Origin: Roseivirga misakiensis
GTDB lineage: Bacteria; Bacteroidota; Bacteroidia; Cytophagales; Cyclobacteriaceae
DNA: 64,000 nt
Direction: 5' to 3'
Assembly (NCBI RefSeq): GCF_001747105.1
Contig: NZ_MDGQ01000003.1
Location: 868,001-932,000 of the forward strand
The notes beneath the pieces are model-generated. The model saw nothing but the letters and a program-made list of their open reading frames with translations. It searched no databases and was not told the DNA's origin. The position numbers and the translations under genes are program-made. Below, in pieces: positions 54,852-64,000 of this stretch; position 1 is the stretch's first letter, and each line of letters starts with the position of its first letter.

Positions 54852-57842
54852 ATGAAAAAGTTTTTACTAACTCTACTTGTTATGTCAGTAGGTTTCCAAG
54901 GAGCGCTACTGGCTCAAACAAAGACTGTAACCGGTACGGTTACAGGTGGGGATGATGGTTTAGGAATCCCTCGTGTGAGTGTGACTATTAAGGGCACAAC
55001 ACGTGGAAATGCCACTAACCTAGATGGAACGTATTCTGTCGAGGTTGCATCCAACGAAACCCTAGTATTCTCTTTTGTAGGCTATGTCTCTAAAGAAGTA
55101 CTTGTGGGTAACCAAACTACGATTGACGTAGTATTAGAGCCTGATTACGCCGAACTAGAAGAGGTTGTAGTTGTAGGTTATGGATCTCAAGAAAGAAAAG
55201 AGATCACGAGTGCTGTAGCCAGCCTTAAGCCTGATGATTTTAACAGCGGGAACATTTCTAACCCGACTCAATTACTTCAAGGTAAAGTGGCAGGTCTTTC
55301 AATTACTAGACCAGGTGGTGACCCGAACGGCGGATTTAACATTCGTTTAAGAGGTATCTCTACTTTCGGTGCCAACTCATCTCCACTAATTGTATTGGAT
55401 GGTGTTCCTGGTGCTGACCTTGGTAATGTTGACCCTAATGACATTGCTTCAATTGACGTATTAAAGGATGGTTCGGCTGCTGCTATTTACGGAGCTAGAG
55501 GATCTTCTGGTGTTATCCTTATTACTACTACTAAAGGTAGCGGTGAAGATGGTGTAACTAGTATTTCATTGAACACTTTCGCTACAGTAGAAACTAAAGC
55601 TATTGATAAAATCAGCGTACTAAGCCCTACAGAGTTCGTTGCGGCAGGTGGTACTGATTTCGGTTCTGAAACTGACTGGGTAGATGTAATTACTCAAAAC
55701 TCACTGTCTTATGCGACTAACCTTAGTGTAAGCGGATCATTCGGTGGAACTTCTTACCGTGCTTCAGTTAACTACAGAAATAATGAGGGTATTGTAAAAG
55801 GTTTCAAAAACGAGAGATTAAATACTCGTTTAAATGTAACTCACAATGCGATCAATGATCGTTTAAGATTAACAGCTAACGTAAACATTACTAATGGTTC
55901 TTACGGTGCTAGAAACAACGGTCTTTTCGATTTCGCATTGACTTACAACCCAACTGCTCCAATATTTGATGATGGAACTTTAAGTTCTAACAGTGTTGGT
56001 GGATTCTTCCAGACACTTGCATCTTCTGATTACTTCAACCCTGAAGCACTTAGACAACAGCAAAAATTCTCTGGAACGACTAAAACGTCTTTACTTTCTT
56101 TCAGAGGTGAGTTTGATATTCTTGATAACTTGACTATCGCTTTACAGTACAACCAAGACAGATCTAATGGCCTAAACAGCCAAGTTTGGTCTAAAACTGA
56201 TTTTGCTCAAGGATTTGGACAGAACGGTCAAGCAGGTAGAACTGTAGATGATAGATTCACTGAAATCATTACAGGTACTTTAAACTGGGATACTGAGATT
56301 TCTTCTGACTTAAACGCAACATTATTAGTTGGTTTAGAGCAGCAAACTCAGAATTTCGAAGGTTTTGGTCTTCAGACTCGTCAGTTCTTATTTGACTCTT
56401 TTGGAGCTAACAACTTAGGTGCAGGTGCTATTGTAACTGGTCCTAACACGAACTATTACTCTTATAAGTCTCAAAACATCTTGAACTCTGCTTTCTTCAG
56501 AGCTAACTTGAATTACAAAGGTATTTACTTCGTATCTGCCAGTGTAAGAGCGGATTCTTACTCAGGATTTGGTGAGAACAACAAGACTGGTTACTTCCCA
56601 ACTGTTTCTGCAGGTGCTGAATTAACTGAGATTGCTGACCTTGGGCCTATTAGCCAATTAAAGTTCAGAGCTTCTTATGGTATCACTGGTGCACTTCCTG
56701 GCGCATCTGATTACGCACTTCCTGTTATTAGAAATGGTGGTAGAATTGACCTTGATGGTGATGCTAACACTACTGATGATATCAGAATTGCTCCACAGCA
56801 AACTCAAAATGCAAACCCTGATTTGAAATGGGAAACTAAAAAAGAGTTTAACATAGGTTTTGATTTCTCAATCCTTGATGGAAAAATCACTGGTACTACT
56901 GATTACTATACAAGAAACATTGAAGATCTAATCTTCAACATTATTGTACCAATTGGAGCACCAAGTGCATTTGACATTGGAAACTTCAATACAGTAAATA
57001 ATACTTGGGTAAACCTAGCTGATTTAAGATCTGCAGGTTTTGAGTTCGCCGCTGCTTACAACGGTTTAAAGTTAGGTGACGTTTCTTGGACACCTTCAAT
57101 CAACTTCACTATCTATGACAAAACGACTATTGAGTCTTTAACCTTAGATAATGGATTAGGATTTGAAAACCTAAGAGGTGGTAACCTAGGTTCTCCTGGA
57201 CAAAACAACACTCAGATCATCTTCAACGAAGTAGGTCAGACATTGGGTAACTTTGTAGGTCCAAGATTCATTGGAATCGACGAGAACGGTCAGTACATCT
57301 TAGAAGATGCTAACGGTGTTAGAGGTTCTTCTGCAGCTGATTTCAACATTGATGACTTACCAGTAATTGGTAACGCACTTCCAGATGCTGAATTCGGTAT
57401 CACTAACCAGTTTGGTTATGGTAACTGGAGCTTAATGTTCTTCCTAAGAGGTACAGTAGGTCATGAGTTATACAACTCATTCAGAGGTTTCTACGAAAAC
57501 CAAGATGCTAGTACTAGTGCTTGGAATAGTATCGTAACTGACAAAACACCTAATGTTTCTGCTTCTCCTACCTTCTCTGATCTATTCATTGAGGATGCAA
57601 GTTTCATCAGATTAGATAACTTGCAGCTAGGTTACAGACTTCCTTCGAATTCTGATTGGATCGAGAACATTAACCTTTACTTCGCAGCACAGAACTTATT
57701 CACTATTACGAATTACCAAGGTTTAGATCCTGAAGCGAGAAATGACGACGGTGGTAACCAATTAGTGCCAGGGTTAGAAAGAAGAAATACTTTCATCCCT
57801 ACTAGACAGTTCACTTTAGGTGTAAAATTCAATATTAAATAA
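54852..57842 (+). CDS. SusC/RagA family TonB-linked outer-membrane protein
   Basis: A 996-residue TonB-dependent importer barrel. Signal peptide ends near residue 22 ('LLAQ'); a carboxypeptidase-like beta domain covers ~25-95 ('VTGTVTGGDDGLGIPRVSV'); a TonB-contact segment 'LEEVVVVGYGSQ' at 102-113; then the plug (to ~225) with 'LQGKVAGLSI' and 'DVLKDGSAAAIYGARGSSG', and a 22-strand barrel ending 'RQFTLGVKFNIK'. Paired with susD eight bases downstream. Codon choice is strongly biased (TCT, GGT, AGA, ACT, GTT), suggesting very high expression. The imported nutrient cannot be read from sequence; no sugar enzymes are adjacent. Confidence 0.95.
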   Translation: MKKFLLTLLVMSVGFQGALLAQTKTVTGTVTGGDDGLGIPRVSVTIKGTTRGNATNLDGTYSVEVASNETLVFSFVGYVSKEVLVGNQTTIDVVLEPDYAELEEVVVVGYGSQERKEITSAVASLKPDDFNSGNISNPTQLLQGKVAGLSITRPGGDPNGGFNIRLRGISTFGANSSPLIVLDGVPGADLGNVDPNDIASIDVLKDGSAAAIYGARGSSGVILITTTKGSGEDGVTSISLNTFATVETKAIDKISVLSPTEFVAAGGTDFGSETDWVDVITQNSLSYATNLSVSGSFGGTSYRASVNYRNNEGIVKGFKNERLNTRLNVTHNAINDRLRLTANVNITNGSYGARNNGLFDFALTYNPTAPIFDDGTLSSNSVGGFFQTLASSDYFNPEALRQQQKFSGTTKTSLLSFRGEFDILDNLTIALQYNQDRSNGLNSQVWSKTDFAQGFGQNGQAGRTVDDRFTEIITGTLNWDTEISSDLNATLLVGLEQQTQNFEGFGLQTRQFLFDSFGANNLGAGAIVTGPNTNYYSYKSQNILNSAFFRANLNYKGIYFVSASVRADSYSGFGENNKTGYFPTVSAGAELTEIADLGPISQLKFRASYGITGALPGASDYALPVIRNGGRIDLDGDANTTDDIRIAPQQTQNANPDLKWETKKEFNIGFDFSILDGKITGTTDYYTRNIEDLIFNIIVPIGAPSAFDIGNFNTVNNTWVNLADLRSAGFEFAAAYNGLKLGDVSWTPSINFTIYDKTTIESLTLDNGLGFENLRGGNLGSPGQNNTQIIFNEVGQTLGNFVGPRFIGIDENGQYILEDANGVRGSSAADFNIDDLPVIGNALPDAEFGITNQFGYGNWSLMFFLRGTVGHELYNSFRGFYENQDASTSAWNSIVTDKTPNVSASPTFSDLFIEDASFIRLDNLQLGYRLPSNSDWIENINLYFAAQNLFTITNYQGLDPEARNDDGGNQLVPGLERRNTFIPTRQFTLGVKFNIK

Positions 57843-57850
57843 TAATAGAA

Positions 57851-59341
57851 ATGATAAAATATACTAAAACGACTGCCCTCCTACTAGCCATGCTATTCAT
57901 AGTAGCTGCTTGTGAGGAGCCTGAGCAGGAGATCTTCGACGGTATTACACCGGAAGAACTCGCGCAAAGTACCGATCCAGCGTTGATCGATGTACTTAAA
58001 GCATCTGCTTACCGTAGGATTATCGGTACATGGGGAGGTCATAACTCTCTATGGTCTATGCAAGAAGTAGCATCTGACGAATTAGTTATTGCCCATAAAG
58101 GTGCTGACTGGGAAGATGGTGGACAGTGGCTTAGAACTCACAGACACGAATATGTGCCTACTGAGGAAGCTATTAACAACGGATGGGATTACTGCTATGC
58201 TGCAGTAGGTGATATCAACTTGTTGATTAACCAAAATCCAAACGTAACTGCGCTTGTAGCTGAGCTTAAAGTGTTGAGAGCATTAATCTACTACTGGTTA
58301 ATTGATGCTTACGGTAACGTTCCTATCATCACCGAAGATGATACGGATCCAACGCCTCCAACACGTTCTAGAGCTGATGTATTCACTTTTATTGAGAATT
58401 CAATTATCGATAACATTGGTGAATTATCTACTGATAACACGAAGACAACTCTAAATCAGTGGTCTGCTAGAATGATCTTAGCAAAACTTTACTTAAATGC
58501 TGAGGTTTATACAGGAACAGCAAGATGGACAGATGCGGAAACTCAAATTGACTTAATCATCAACGGTGGTGTGTTTAGTTTAGAGAATAACTTCTTCTCA
58601 AACTTTACTACTAACAACGAAGGTTCAAGCGAAAATATCTTGACTTTACCATATGATGAAAACAATGCTGGTGGATTTAACATTGCTCAAATGACTGGTC
58701 ACTACCAGACTCAAGCAACTTTCGATCTACAAGAATCTCCATGGAATGGATATGCTTCCTTGGAAGAATTCTACAATGCATATGAAGACAATGATGCTCG
58801 TAAATCTGGATTCCTAGCAGGTCCTCAGTTTGCTTCTGATGGTTCTCGTTTAACTGACGACAACGCTGAGGCAAATGACCCTGATGGAGCAGACCTTACT
58901 TTTACTCCAGAAATCAACGAATTAGCACCTAACTCTTTAAGACAAGCGGGTGTTAGAGTTGGTAAGTGGGAATACAGAAGCGGAGCAACTCAAAGTTTGA
59001 GTAACGATTTCTCTTTATTCAGATATTCAGACGTTTTATTAATGAAAGCTGAAGTAATGCACAGAGCTGGAAACAGTACCGGAGCATTGGTTTACGTAAA
59101 TCAAGTAAGACAAAGAGCTGGAGCGGACCCATTAACTACACTGACTGACGAGATTCTTCTTGCAGAAAGAGGTAGAGAATTATTCGCTGAAGGACACAGA
59201 AGATCTGATTTAATTAGATTCGGTGCTTACAACGGAACATGGTGGGAGAAACCTGCATCTGATGCAACTAGAAACATCTTCCCTATTCCGCAAAATCAAA
59301 TTGATGCTAACGCAGATTTGGTACAAAACCCAGGTTATTAA
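57851..59341 (+). CDS. SusD/RagB family nutrient-binding lipoprotein
   Basis: Surface lipoprotein that closes as a lid over the SusC barrel. 496 residues, lipobox 'IVAAC' (Cys21), helical TPR-like N-terminal half ('LKVLRALIYYWLIDAYGNVP' at about 136-155) and C-terminal 'QVRQRAGADPLTTLTDEILLAERGRELFAEGHRR' type SusD block. It ends with 'FPIPQNQIDANADLVQNPGY', the usual SusD ending. It shares the codon bias of the susC gene and is followed by a strong terminator. Confidence 0.95.
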   Translation: MIKYTKTTALLLAMLFIVAACEEPEQEIFDGITPEELAQSTDPALIDVLKASAYRRIIGTWGGHNSLWSMQEVASDELVIAHKGADWEDGGQWLRTHRHEYVPTEEAINNGWDYCYAAVGDINLLINQNPNVTALVAELKVLRALIYYWLIDAYGNVPIITEDDTDPTPPTRSRADVFTFIENSIIDNIGELSTDNTKTTLNQWSARMILAKLYLNAEVYTGTARWTDAETQIDLIINGGVFSLENNFFSNFTTNNEGSSENILTLPYDENNAGGFNIAQMTGHYQTQATFDLQESPWNGYASLEEFYNAYEDNDARKSGFLAGPQFASDGSRLTDDNAEANDPDGADLTFTPEINELAPNSLRQAGVRVGKWEYRSGATQSLSNDFSLFRYSDVLLMKAEVMHRAGNSTGALVYVNQVRQRAGADPLTTLTDEILLAERGRELFAEGHRRSDLIRFGAYNGTWWEKPASDATRNIFPIPQNQIDANADLVQNPGY

Positions 59342-59369
59342 TTAGTATAACTTTACATAATCATTGAAA

Positions 59370-59398
59370 GGGCCCCGATAATTCGGGGCTCTTTTTTT
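59370..59398 (+). terminator. Intrinsic terminator after susD
   Basis: GCCCCGA (59372-59378) pairs with TCGGGGC (59383-59389), extended by one G-U and one G-C pair, with a four-base loop and a run of seven T (59392-59398). It separates the SusCD transcript from the CRTAC1 genes, which start 27 bases later. Confidence 0.92.
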
Positions 59399-59424
59399 GT
59401 CCTTTTTTTAGCATCTTTACCCCC

Positions 59425-62400
59425 ATGTTTCAAAGACTAAGGCCCATATTAGTTTTGCTGCTAATAATCACAATAACAAGTAGTTGTGATCGAGAAGAAA
59501 ACACTAATCAACTGTTTTCTAAAGTGAGTTCTAAGGCTTCTGGAATCACCTTTGAAAACCGTCTGGAATACACGGAGAAACTCAATGCGTATACTTACAA
59601 AAATTTCTACAATGGAGCTGGTGTTGCCATTGGTGACATCAATAATGACGGGCTATCGGACATCTACTTTTCCGGGAACCTTGTAGACAACAAGCTGTAC
59701 TTAAACAAAGGAAACTTAGAATTTGAAGATATTTCCATATCCGCTGGGGTTGATTGTCCGAATATTTGGTCTAGCGGAGTATCCATGGCCGATGTAAATG
59801 GCGATGGATTTCTAGACATATTCGTCTGTAAGTCAGGACCACTAGGTGGCGAAAAACGTTACAACCAACTTTTTATAAACAACGGTGATCTTACCTTCAC
59901 CGATATGGCCAAATCTTACGGTGTAGATGAAATAGGCCTTTCAATTCACTCCGCATTTTTTGACTATGACCGCGATGGTGATTTAGATTTCTACTTATTA
60001 AATAACAGCACAAGATCAGTTGGCGCCTACGACTTAAGAAAAGATCAAAGAGAAAAAAGAGACCCAAATGGTGGAAATAAACTTTATAGAAATGATGGAG
60101 ACCATTTCACAGATGTAAGTGAAGAGGCAGGTATTTATGGAAGTGCGATCGGCTTTGGTTTAGGAGTAACTATAGCTGATGTAAATCAAGACAACTGGCC
60201 TGACATATTTGTGTCAAACGACTTTTTCGAACGTGACTACCTATATCTCAATAATCAAGATGGCACCTTTAAAGAAGCTTTAGAAAACATGATTAATGAG
60301 ACCAGTATGGGTTCAATGGGTGCTGATATCGCCGATTTGAATGAAGACGGGTTTCCAGAAATCTATGTCACAGAAATGCTGCCCAAAACGAACGATCGGG
60401 TAAAGACAAAAACCCTTTTCGAAAGCTGGGATAAATATCAAGCGAACCTAGCCAGTGGATATCACCATCAGTTTACAAGAAATACACTACAACAAAACAT
60501 TGGAACAAACCCAGACAATCCAAAAGAAGTAGTTTTCAGTGAAGTGGGTAGGTTGAAAGGAGTTCATGCCACAGATTGGAGCTGGGGAGCGCTACTATTC
60601 GACTATGATAACGATGGCAAATCAGACATTTTTGTAGCGAATGGAGTATACAAAGACCTAACTGATCAAGATTATATCAATTTTTACGCTAATAACACGT
60701 TAGCCTTTGAGCAATACCGAGATGATAGTCTAATCGTCACAAAGCTTTTAGATGCCATTCCGACTGTACCTTTGGCAAATCACCTGTTTAAAAACCAAGG
60801 AGACTTCAACTTTCAAGATCAAGCAGTTCAAAGCGGATTAAAAGATAAAGTCTTTTCCAACGGGGCAGCCTATGGCGATTTAGACAATGATGGAGACCTT
60901 GAATTGGTCGTGAATAACATCAATAGCCCAGCAATTCTCTACGAGAATAAGACCAACGAAAACACAACAAACAACTACCTAAAAATTGAATTTGAGCCAA
61001 GTGAGTCTCACAGCCTTTTTGGTACTAAAGTTAAAGTCGTGACAGGCAACCTTAGCCAAACCAAAGAATATCATCCTGTAAAAGGCTATATGTCATCCAT
61101 GGATCACCTATTACATTTCGGTATAGGCGAAAAAACGACTATTGACAAAATTGAAATTGTTTGGCCAGATGATACAAGGTCAACCCTAAAAGAAGTTAAA
61201 GGAAACCAGCAACTTACCGTCTCCCAAAAGGAATTGCCAGCTTCCAAACCAACTACTGGAAAAACACAGAAACCTCTTTTTCAGAAAACGACTTTTGCAG
61301 ATCCAATCTATCATAAAGAAAATCAGTTTTCAGATTTCGATCGTGACCGTTTATTATTTCAGATGAGCTCTAACGAAGGACCAGCAGCTGCCGTTGGTGA
61401 TGTTAACAACGACGGATTGGATGATTTTTATCTTGGTGGTGCAAAAGGTAAAAACGGCACCCTCTTTATCCAAAATGAAAAAGGTGAGTTAAATGCTACC
61501 TCCCCTTTTGAAAACAACGCCTTATCGGAAGATACTGACGCTACCTTTGTCGACATTGATAATGACAATGACCTTGATCTATTAGTAGCCAGTGGTGGTT
61601 ATGAATATGGTGCAAATGACCCTTCTTTCCGGGATCGAATTTACCTCAATGATGGCAAAGGAAATTTCCAACGACTGGATTGGACAAAGTTCACAGCAGT
61701 AAGTGAAAGTTCTAGTTTTCTAAAACCAATTGACTTCGATGCTGATGGCGACTTGGATTTAATTGCAGGAACCCGAAGCATCCCTTTTGCCTATGGCGTA
61801 CCAGGAAGCATTCATCTATACGAAAACAAAAACAACCAGTTCACCGAAGTCCTCGGTCAAGAAGTAGGCGTTTTTAAAGCGCTAGGAATGCTTACAGACG
61901 CCGAAGTAGCAGATATTGATGCCGATGGAGATGAGGACATCGTTGTATTAGGAGAATGGATGCCAATCATCATATTTACTAATACCAATGGGAAATTTAC
62001 CAAAACGGAATTACCAAATACCGAAGGACTTTGGCATGATATAAGCCTATCAGACCTCAATAATGATGGACGTTTGGACATTATAGGCGGCAATCATGGA
62101 AATAATAGTCGGCTTAAAGCGGATGCTGATCACCCATTGAGAATGTACATTAACGACTTCGATAAAAATGGAAGCATCGAGCAAATAGTAACTCAATTTG
62201 AAGGAGATAAGTCCTACCCCATCACTTTATTGCCAGATTTAGTCAAGCAATTACCAGGTTTGAGGAAGAAATACGTGAAACACGAAAGCTATAAAGACCA
62301 AACCATAACAGATATTTTCGAAGCCGTATCCCTAGAAAACTCCATTACGCTGAGCGCAAAAATGCTGGAAACGACCGCTTTCATTCAAGACGAAAACGGA

Positions 62401-62736
62401 GGCTTCAACAGCATCAGTCTTCCAAACGAAGTACAGTTTTCACAGGTTTTCGCCATACTTCCGACCGATATTAATGGAGACGGCGCCATAGATTTGATTT
62501 TGGGTGGAAACCAGACTAGAATGAAGCCCGAAATGGGTATCAATAATGCCTCATATGGCTTAACTTTACTCAACGATGGCAATGGACAATTCAAAGCCCT
62601 AAAGCCATCTGAATCAGGTATTTTGGTAAAAGACGATACCCGTCAAATCCAAAAGATTAATCTGGGTGGACAAGCGATATATTTATTTGTCAGAAACAAT
62701 GCAAAAAGTATTGGCTACAAAAAAATTGAAGAATGA
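59425..62736 (+). CDS. CRTAC1-like FG-GAP/ASPIC lipoprotein
   Basis: A 1103-residue surface or periplasmic lipoprotein (lipobox 'ITSSC', Cys21). Repeated Asp-rich calcium-binding FG-GAP/VCBS blades are clear ('GVAIGDINNDGLSDIYFSGN', 'SMADVNGDGFLDIFVCKSG', 'ADLNEDGFPEIYVTE', 'GDLDNDGDLELVVNN'), forming a predicted beta-propeller in each half. An ASPIC/UnbV domain at ~530-600 ('HPVKGYMSSMDHLLHFGIG', 'IEIVWPDDT') separates them. Such proteins are often found behind SusCD pairs in Bacteroidota, possibly binding glycans or proteins at the surface. Its TGA overlaps the ATG of the next gene. Confidence 0.92.
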   Translation: MFQRLRPILVLLLIITITSSCDREENTNQLFSKVSSKASGITFENRLEYTEKLNAYTYKNFYNGAGVAIGDINNDGLSDIYFSGNLVDNKLYLNKGNLEFEDISISAGVDCPNIWSSGVSMADVNGDGFLDIFVCKSGPLGGEKRYNQLFINNGDLTFTDMAKSYGVDEIGLSIHSAFFDYDRDGDLDFYLLNNSTRSVGAYDLRKDQREKRDPNGGNKLYRNDGDHFTDVSEEAGIYGSAIGFGLGVTIADVNQDNWPDIFVSNDFFERDYLYLNNQDGTFKEALENMINETSMGSMGADIADLNEDGFPEIYVTEMLPKTNDRVKTKTLFESWDKYQANLASGYHHQFTRNTLQQNIGTNPDNPKEVVFSEVGRLKGVHATDWSWGALLFDYDNDGKSDIFVANGVYKDLTDQDYINFYANNTLAFEQYRDDSLIVTKLLDAIPTVPLANHLFKNQGDFNFQDQAVQSGLKDKVFSNGAAYGDLDNDGDLELVVNNINSPAILYENKTNENTTNNYLKIEFEPSESHSLFGTKVKVVTGNLSQTKEYHPVKGYMSSMDHLLHFGIGEKTTIDKIEIVWPDDTRSTLKEVKGNQQLTVSQKELPASKPTTGKTQKPLFQKTTFADPIYHKENQFSDFDRDRLLFQMSSNEGPAAAVGDVNNDGLDDFYLGGAKGKNGTLFIQNEKGELNATSPFENNALSEDTDATFVDIDNDNDLDLLVASGGYEYGANDPSFRDRIYLNDGKGNFQRLDWTKFTAVSESSSFLKPIDFDADGDLDLIAGTRSIPFAYGVPGSIHLYENKNNQFTEVLGQEVGVFKALGMLTDAEVADIDADGDEDIVVLGEWMPIIIFTNTNGKFTKTELPNTEGLWHDISLSDLNNDGRLDIIGGNHGNNSRLKADADHPLRMYINDFDKNGSIEQIVTQFEGDKSYPITLLPDLVKQLPGLRKKYVKHESYKDQTITDIFEAVSLENSITLSAKMLETTAFIQDENGGFNSISLPNEVQFSQVFAILPTDINGDGAIDLILGGNQTRMKPEMGINNASYGLTLLNDGNGQFKALKPSESGILVKDDTRQIQKINLGGQAIYLFVRNNAKSIGYKKIEE

Positions 62737-63305
62737 AGAAGGGATTAATTAGCACGATCATATTAGTGATCATCTTGGCATACACATCGTGCCAACGTAA
62801 ATCAGAATATCAAAAGCTGGTAGACACTGAGTTGGCCTCAAATGTGAGACAAGACAGTTTATTCTTAGGTATTAGTCTCCAAATGGACTCTAAAACCTTT
62901 TTCGGGCATTGCTGGGAGCTAAATAAAAAAGGCGTACTCACTAATGGTGTCGGGAGCCAGATAAAATATGACGCCAGTGAATACTTCGAACATGACACAG
63001 ATATGTTCTTTTATCCGAAATTTCAGGATAAGAAAATCATTGAAATGCCCATGCATTTCAAATATGCCAATTGGTCGCTGTGGAATGAGGAGCTGAAAGT
63101 AGAAACCTTAATAGAAGAGGTAAAAGCTGCGCTAGTAAACTGGTACGGAGGCGAATTCATAAAAATGGTGAGCGACGATGGTTCAAAAACTGTTTGGGTC
63201 AAAGTAGATGGTAACAGGAGAATCAGAGTTTACCGACAGAGTATTTCATCAGTGGCGGTAGTCATTACTGATCTTTTAGCCCCTGAAAAAGAAGAAAAAT
63301 CATAA
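62733..63305 (+). CDS. Small lipoprotein of unknown function between two CRTAC1 genes
   Basis: A 190-residue lipoprotein (lipobox 'AYTSC', Cys20). The mature part has 'DSKTFFGHCWELNKKGVLT', 'IEMPMHFKYANWSLWNEELK' and 'VWVKVDGNRRIRVYRQ', an alpha/beta-looking domain I have not been able to name; similar-looking hypothetical proteins occur in Bacteroidota. It is coupled to the preceding CRTAC1 gene by an ATGA overlap (62733-62736) and followed 13 bases later by a second CRTAC1 gene, so it probably acts with them. Confidence 0.8.
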   Translation: MKKGLISTIILVIILAYTSCQRKSEYQKLVDTELASNVRQDSLFLGISLQMDSKTFFGHCWELNKKGVLTNGVGSQIKYDASEYFEHDTDMFFYPKFQDKKIIEMPMHFKYANWSLWNEELKVETLIEEVKAALVNWYGGEFIKMVSDDGSKTVWVKVDGNRRIRVYRQSISSVAVVITDLLAPEKEEKS

Positions 63306-63318
63306 GGCACATCATCAA

Positions 63319-64000
63319 ATGAGATTCTTAAAAACAACCCTTTCTCTTAGTCTTTTGGTGATTCTATTCGGATGCTCAACCCCCACTGATCAGGAGAAAG
63401 TATTTAACAAGTTGACGCCACAGGCATCAGGTGTCTCTTTTACGAATGACCTTCCTTTTGATGAGGAATTCAATATTTACACCTACCGAAATTTCTACAA
63501 TGGCGGAGGAGTAGCTATTGGAGACATAGACAATGACGGTCTAAGCGATATCTACTTCACGGGAAACTTAGTAAAGAACAAACTTTACAAGAATTTAGGA
63601 GACTTAAAGTTTGAAGACATCAGTGAAAAATCGGGTGTATCAGGTCAAAGAGCTTGGAGCACAGGAGTGAGTATGGCCGATGTAAACGGCGACGGATTTC
63701 TAGACATATACGTTTGTAATTCCGGCGATATAGCTGGTGATAACAAGCAAAACGAGCTCTTCATCAACAACGGAAACGGTACATTTTCAGAACAAGCGGA
63801 AGCCTATGGACTAGCCGATAGAGGATTTTCGACGCATGCCGCATTCTTTGATTATGACAGAGACGGAGACTTAGATGCTTACCTCCTCAACAACTCTTAC
63901 ACAGCCATCAAAAGCTTTAATCTTAGGAAAAATGAGCGACCAATTCGCGATGAAGTTGGTGGAGACAAATTATATAGAAACGATAGTGGGAAATTTGTCG
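63319..64000 (+). CDS. Second CRTAC1-like FG-GAP lipoprotein, cut by window edge
   Basis: An ATG at 63319 opens a frame that runs to the window end (227 codons, no stop). It begins with a lipoprotein signal ('LVILFGC', Cys19) and continues with 'GGGVAIGDIDNDGLSDIYF', 'SMADVNGDGFLDIYVCNSG' and 'FFDYDRDGDLDAYLLNNS', clearly paralogous to the gene at 59425. The C-terminal ASPIC region lies beyond the window. Together with its neighbours it forms a CRTAC1-lipoprotein-CRTAC1 array. Confidence 0.9.
   Translation, partial: MRFLKTTLSLSLLVILFGCSTPTDQEKVFNKLTPQASGVSFTNDLPFDEEFNIYTYRNFYNGGGVAIGDIDNDGLSDIYFTGNLVKNKLYKNLGDLKFEDISEKSGVSGQRAWSTGVSMADVNGDGFLDIYVCNSGDIAGDNKQNELFINNGNGTFSEQAEAYGLADRGFSTHAAFFDYDRDGDLDAYLLNNSYTAIKSFNLRKNERPIRDEVGGDKLYRNDSGKFV

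Noticed and set aside
1-64000. tRNA, rRNA, CRISPR array, insertion sequence or prophage
   Set aside because: None was visible: gaps are short, no transposase or integrase reading frame appears, and no spaced identical short repeats were seen. A covariance-model scan was not possible here.

Overview
The window is chromosomal DNA of a Bacteroidota bacterium, most likely a marine gliding-type member of the Cytophagales (Roseivirga/Fulvivirga-like by overall feel; the exact genus is inference). The evidence is a complete gldK-gldL-gldM-gldN type IX secretion (T9SS) core with a PorP/SprF protein, a PorW/SprE lipoprotein, two giant proteins with type A T9SS sorting tails, a SusC/SusD pair followed by CRTAC1-type FG-GAP lipoproteins, DUF4271 and DUF6090 proteins, and an F-ATPase cluster without atpD/atpC. 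I saw no rRNA, tRNA, CRISPR array, insertion sequence or phage gene.

Layout. (1) 1-14716, plus strand: a regulatory leader, then two tandem paralogous surface proteins of about 2300-2400 residues. Each is an N-terminal domain, four ~450-residue modules (jellyroll + conserved 'IKYGIT...GIGRDD' block) and a C-terminal T9SS sorting domain. (2) 14713-24867, minus strand: read in transcription order, an M23 peptidase, a bactofilin, a thioredoxin-like lipoprotein, atpZ, an AtpI-position membrane protein, atpB, atpE, atpF, atpH, atpA, atpG and a strong terminator, followed by a UbiA-like membrane protein and a translationally coupled methyltransferase. (3) 24974-31757, plus strand: porW/sprE, a class A penicillin-binding protein starting directly after its stop codon, and uvrC. 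(4) 31803-41222, minus strand: a BamA/TamA-like barrel, DUF4271, hemD, porP/sprF, gldK, gldL, gldM, gldN, closed by a terminator whose U-tract lies inside the end of uvrC. (5) 41245-43726: hemW (TTG start), a DUF6090 protein and dciA. (6) 43799-54484, minus strand: dgt, an MMPL/RND transporter, ileS, lspA, and an M16 peptidase. (7) 54485-64000, plus strand: a 367-bp regulatory region with LacI-type palindromes, susC, susD, a terminator, then CRTAC1 lipoprotein, a small lipoprotein, and a second CRTAC1 lipoprotein cut by the window edge.

How it fits together. The T9SS motor (GldL-GldM), its outer-membrane ring (GldK-GldN), a PorP-type anchor and PorW are all here, and the two giant proteins are plausible cargo. 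PorW is fused in transcription to a peptidoglycan synthase, and a bactofilin/M23 pair heads the ATP synthase operon, so cell-wall shaping is interleaved with secretion and energy genes. The most notable points are the GxHH active-site swap in a type 2 IleRS (linked in other species to extreme mupirocin resistance), the modular history of the giant paralogues (swapped jellyroll, inserted cysteine-bounded domain, non-canonical start), a hairpin between atpE and atpF, terminators embedded in or abutting coding sequence, and the CRTAC1-lipoprotein-CRTAC1 array behind a strongly codon-biased SusCD pair.
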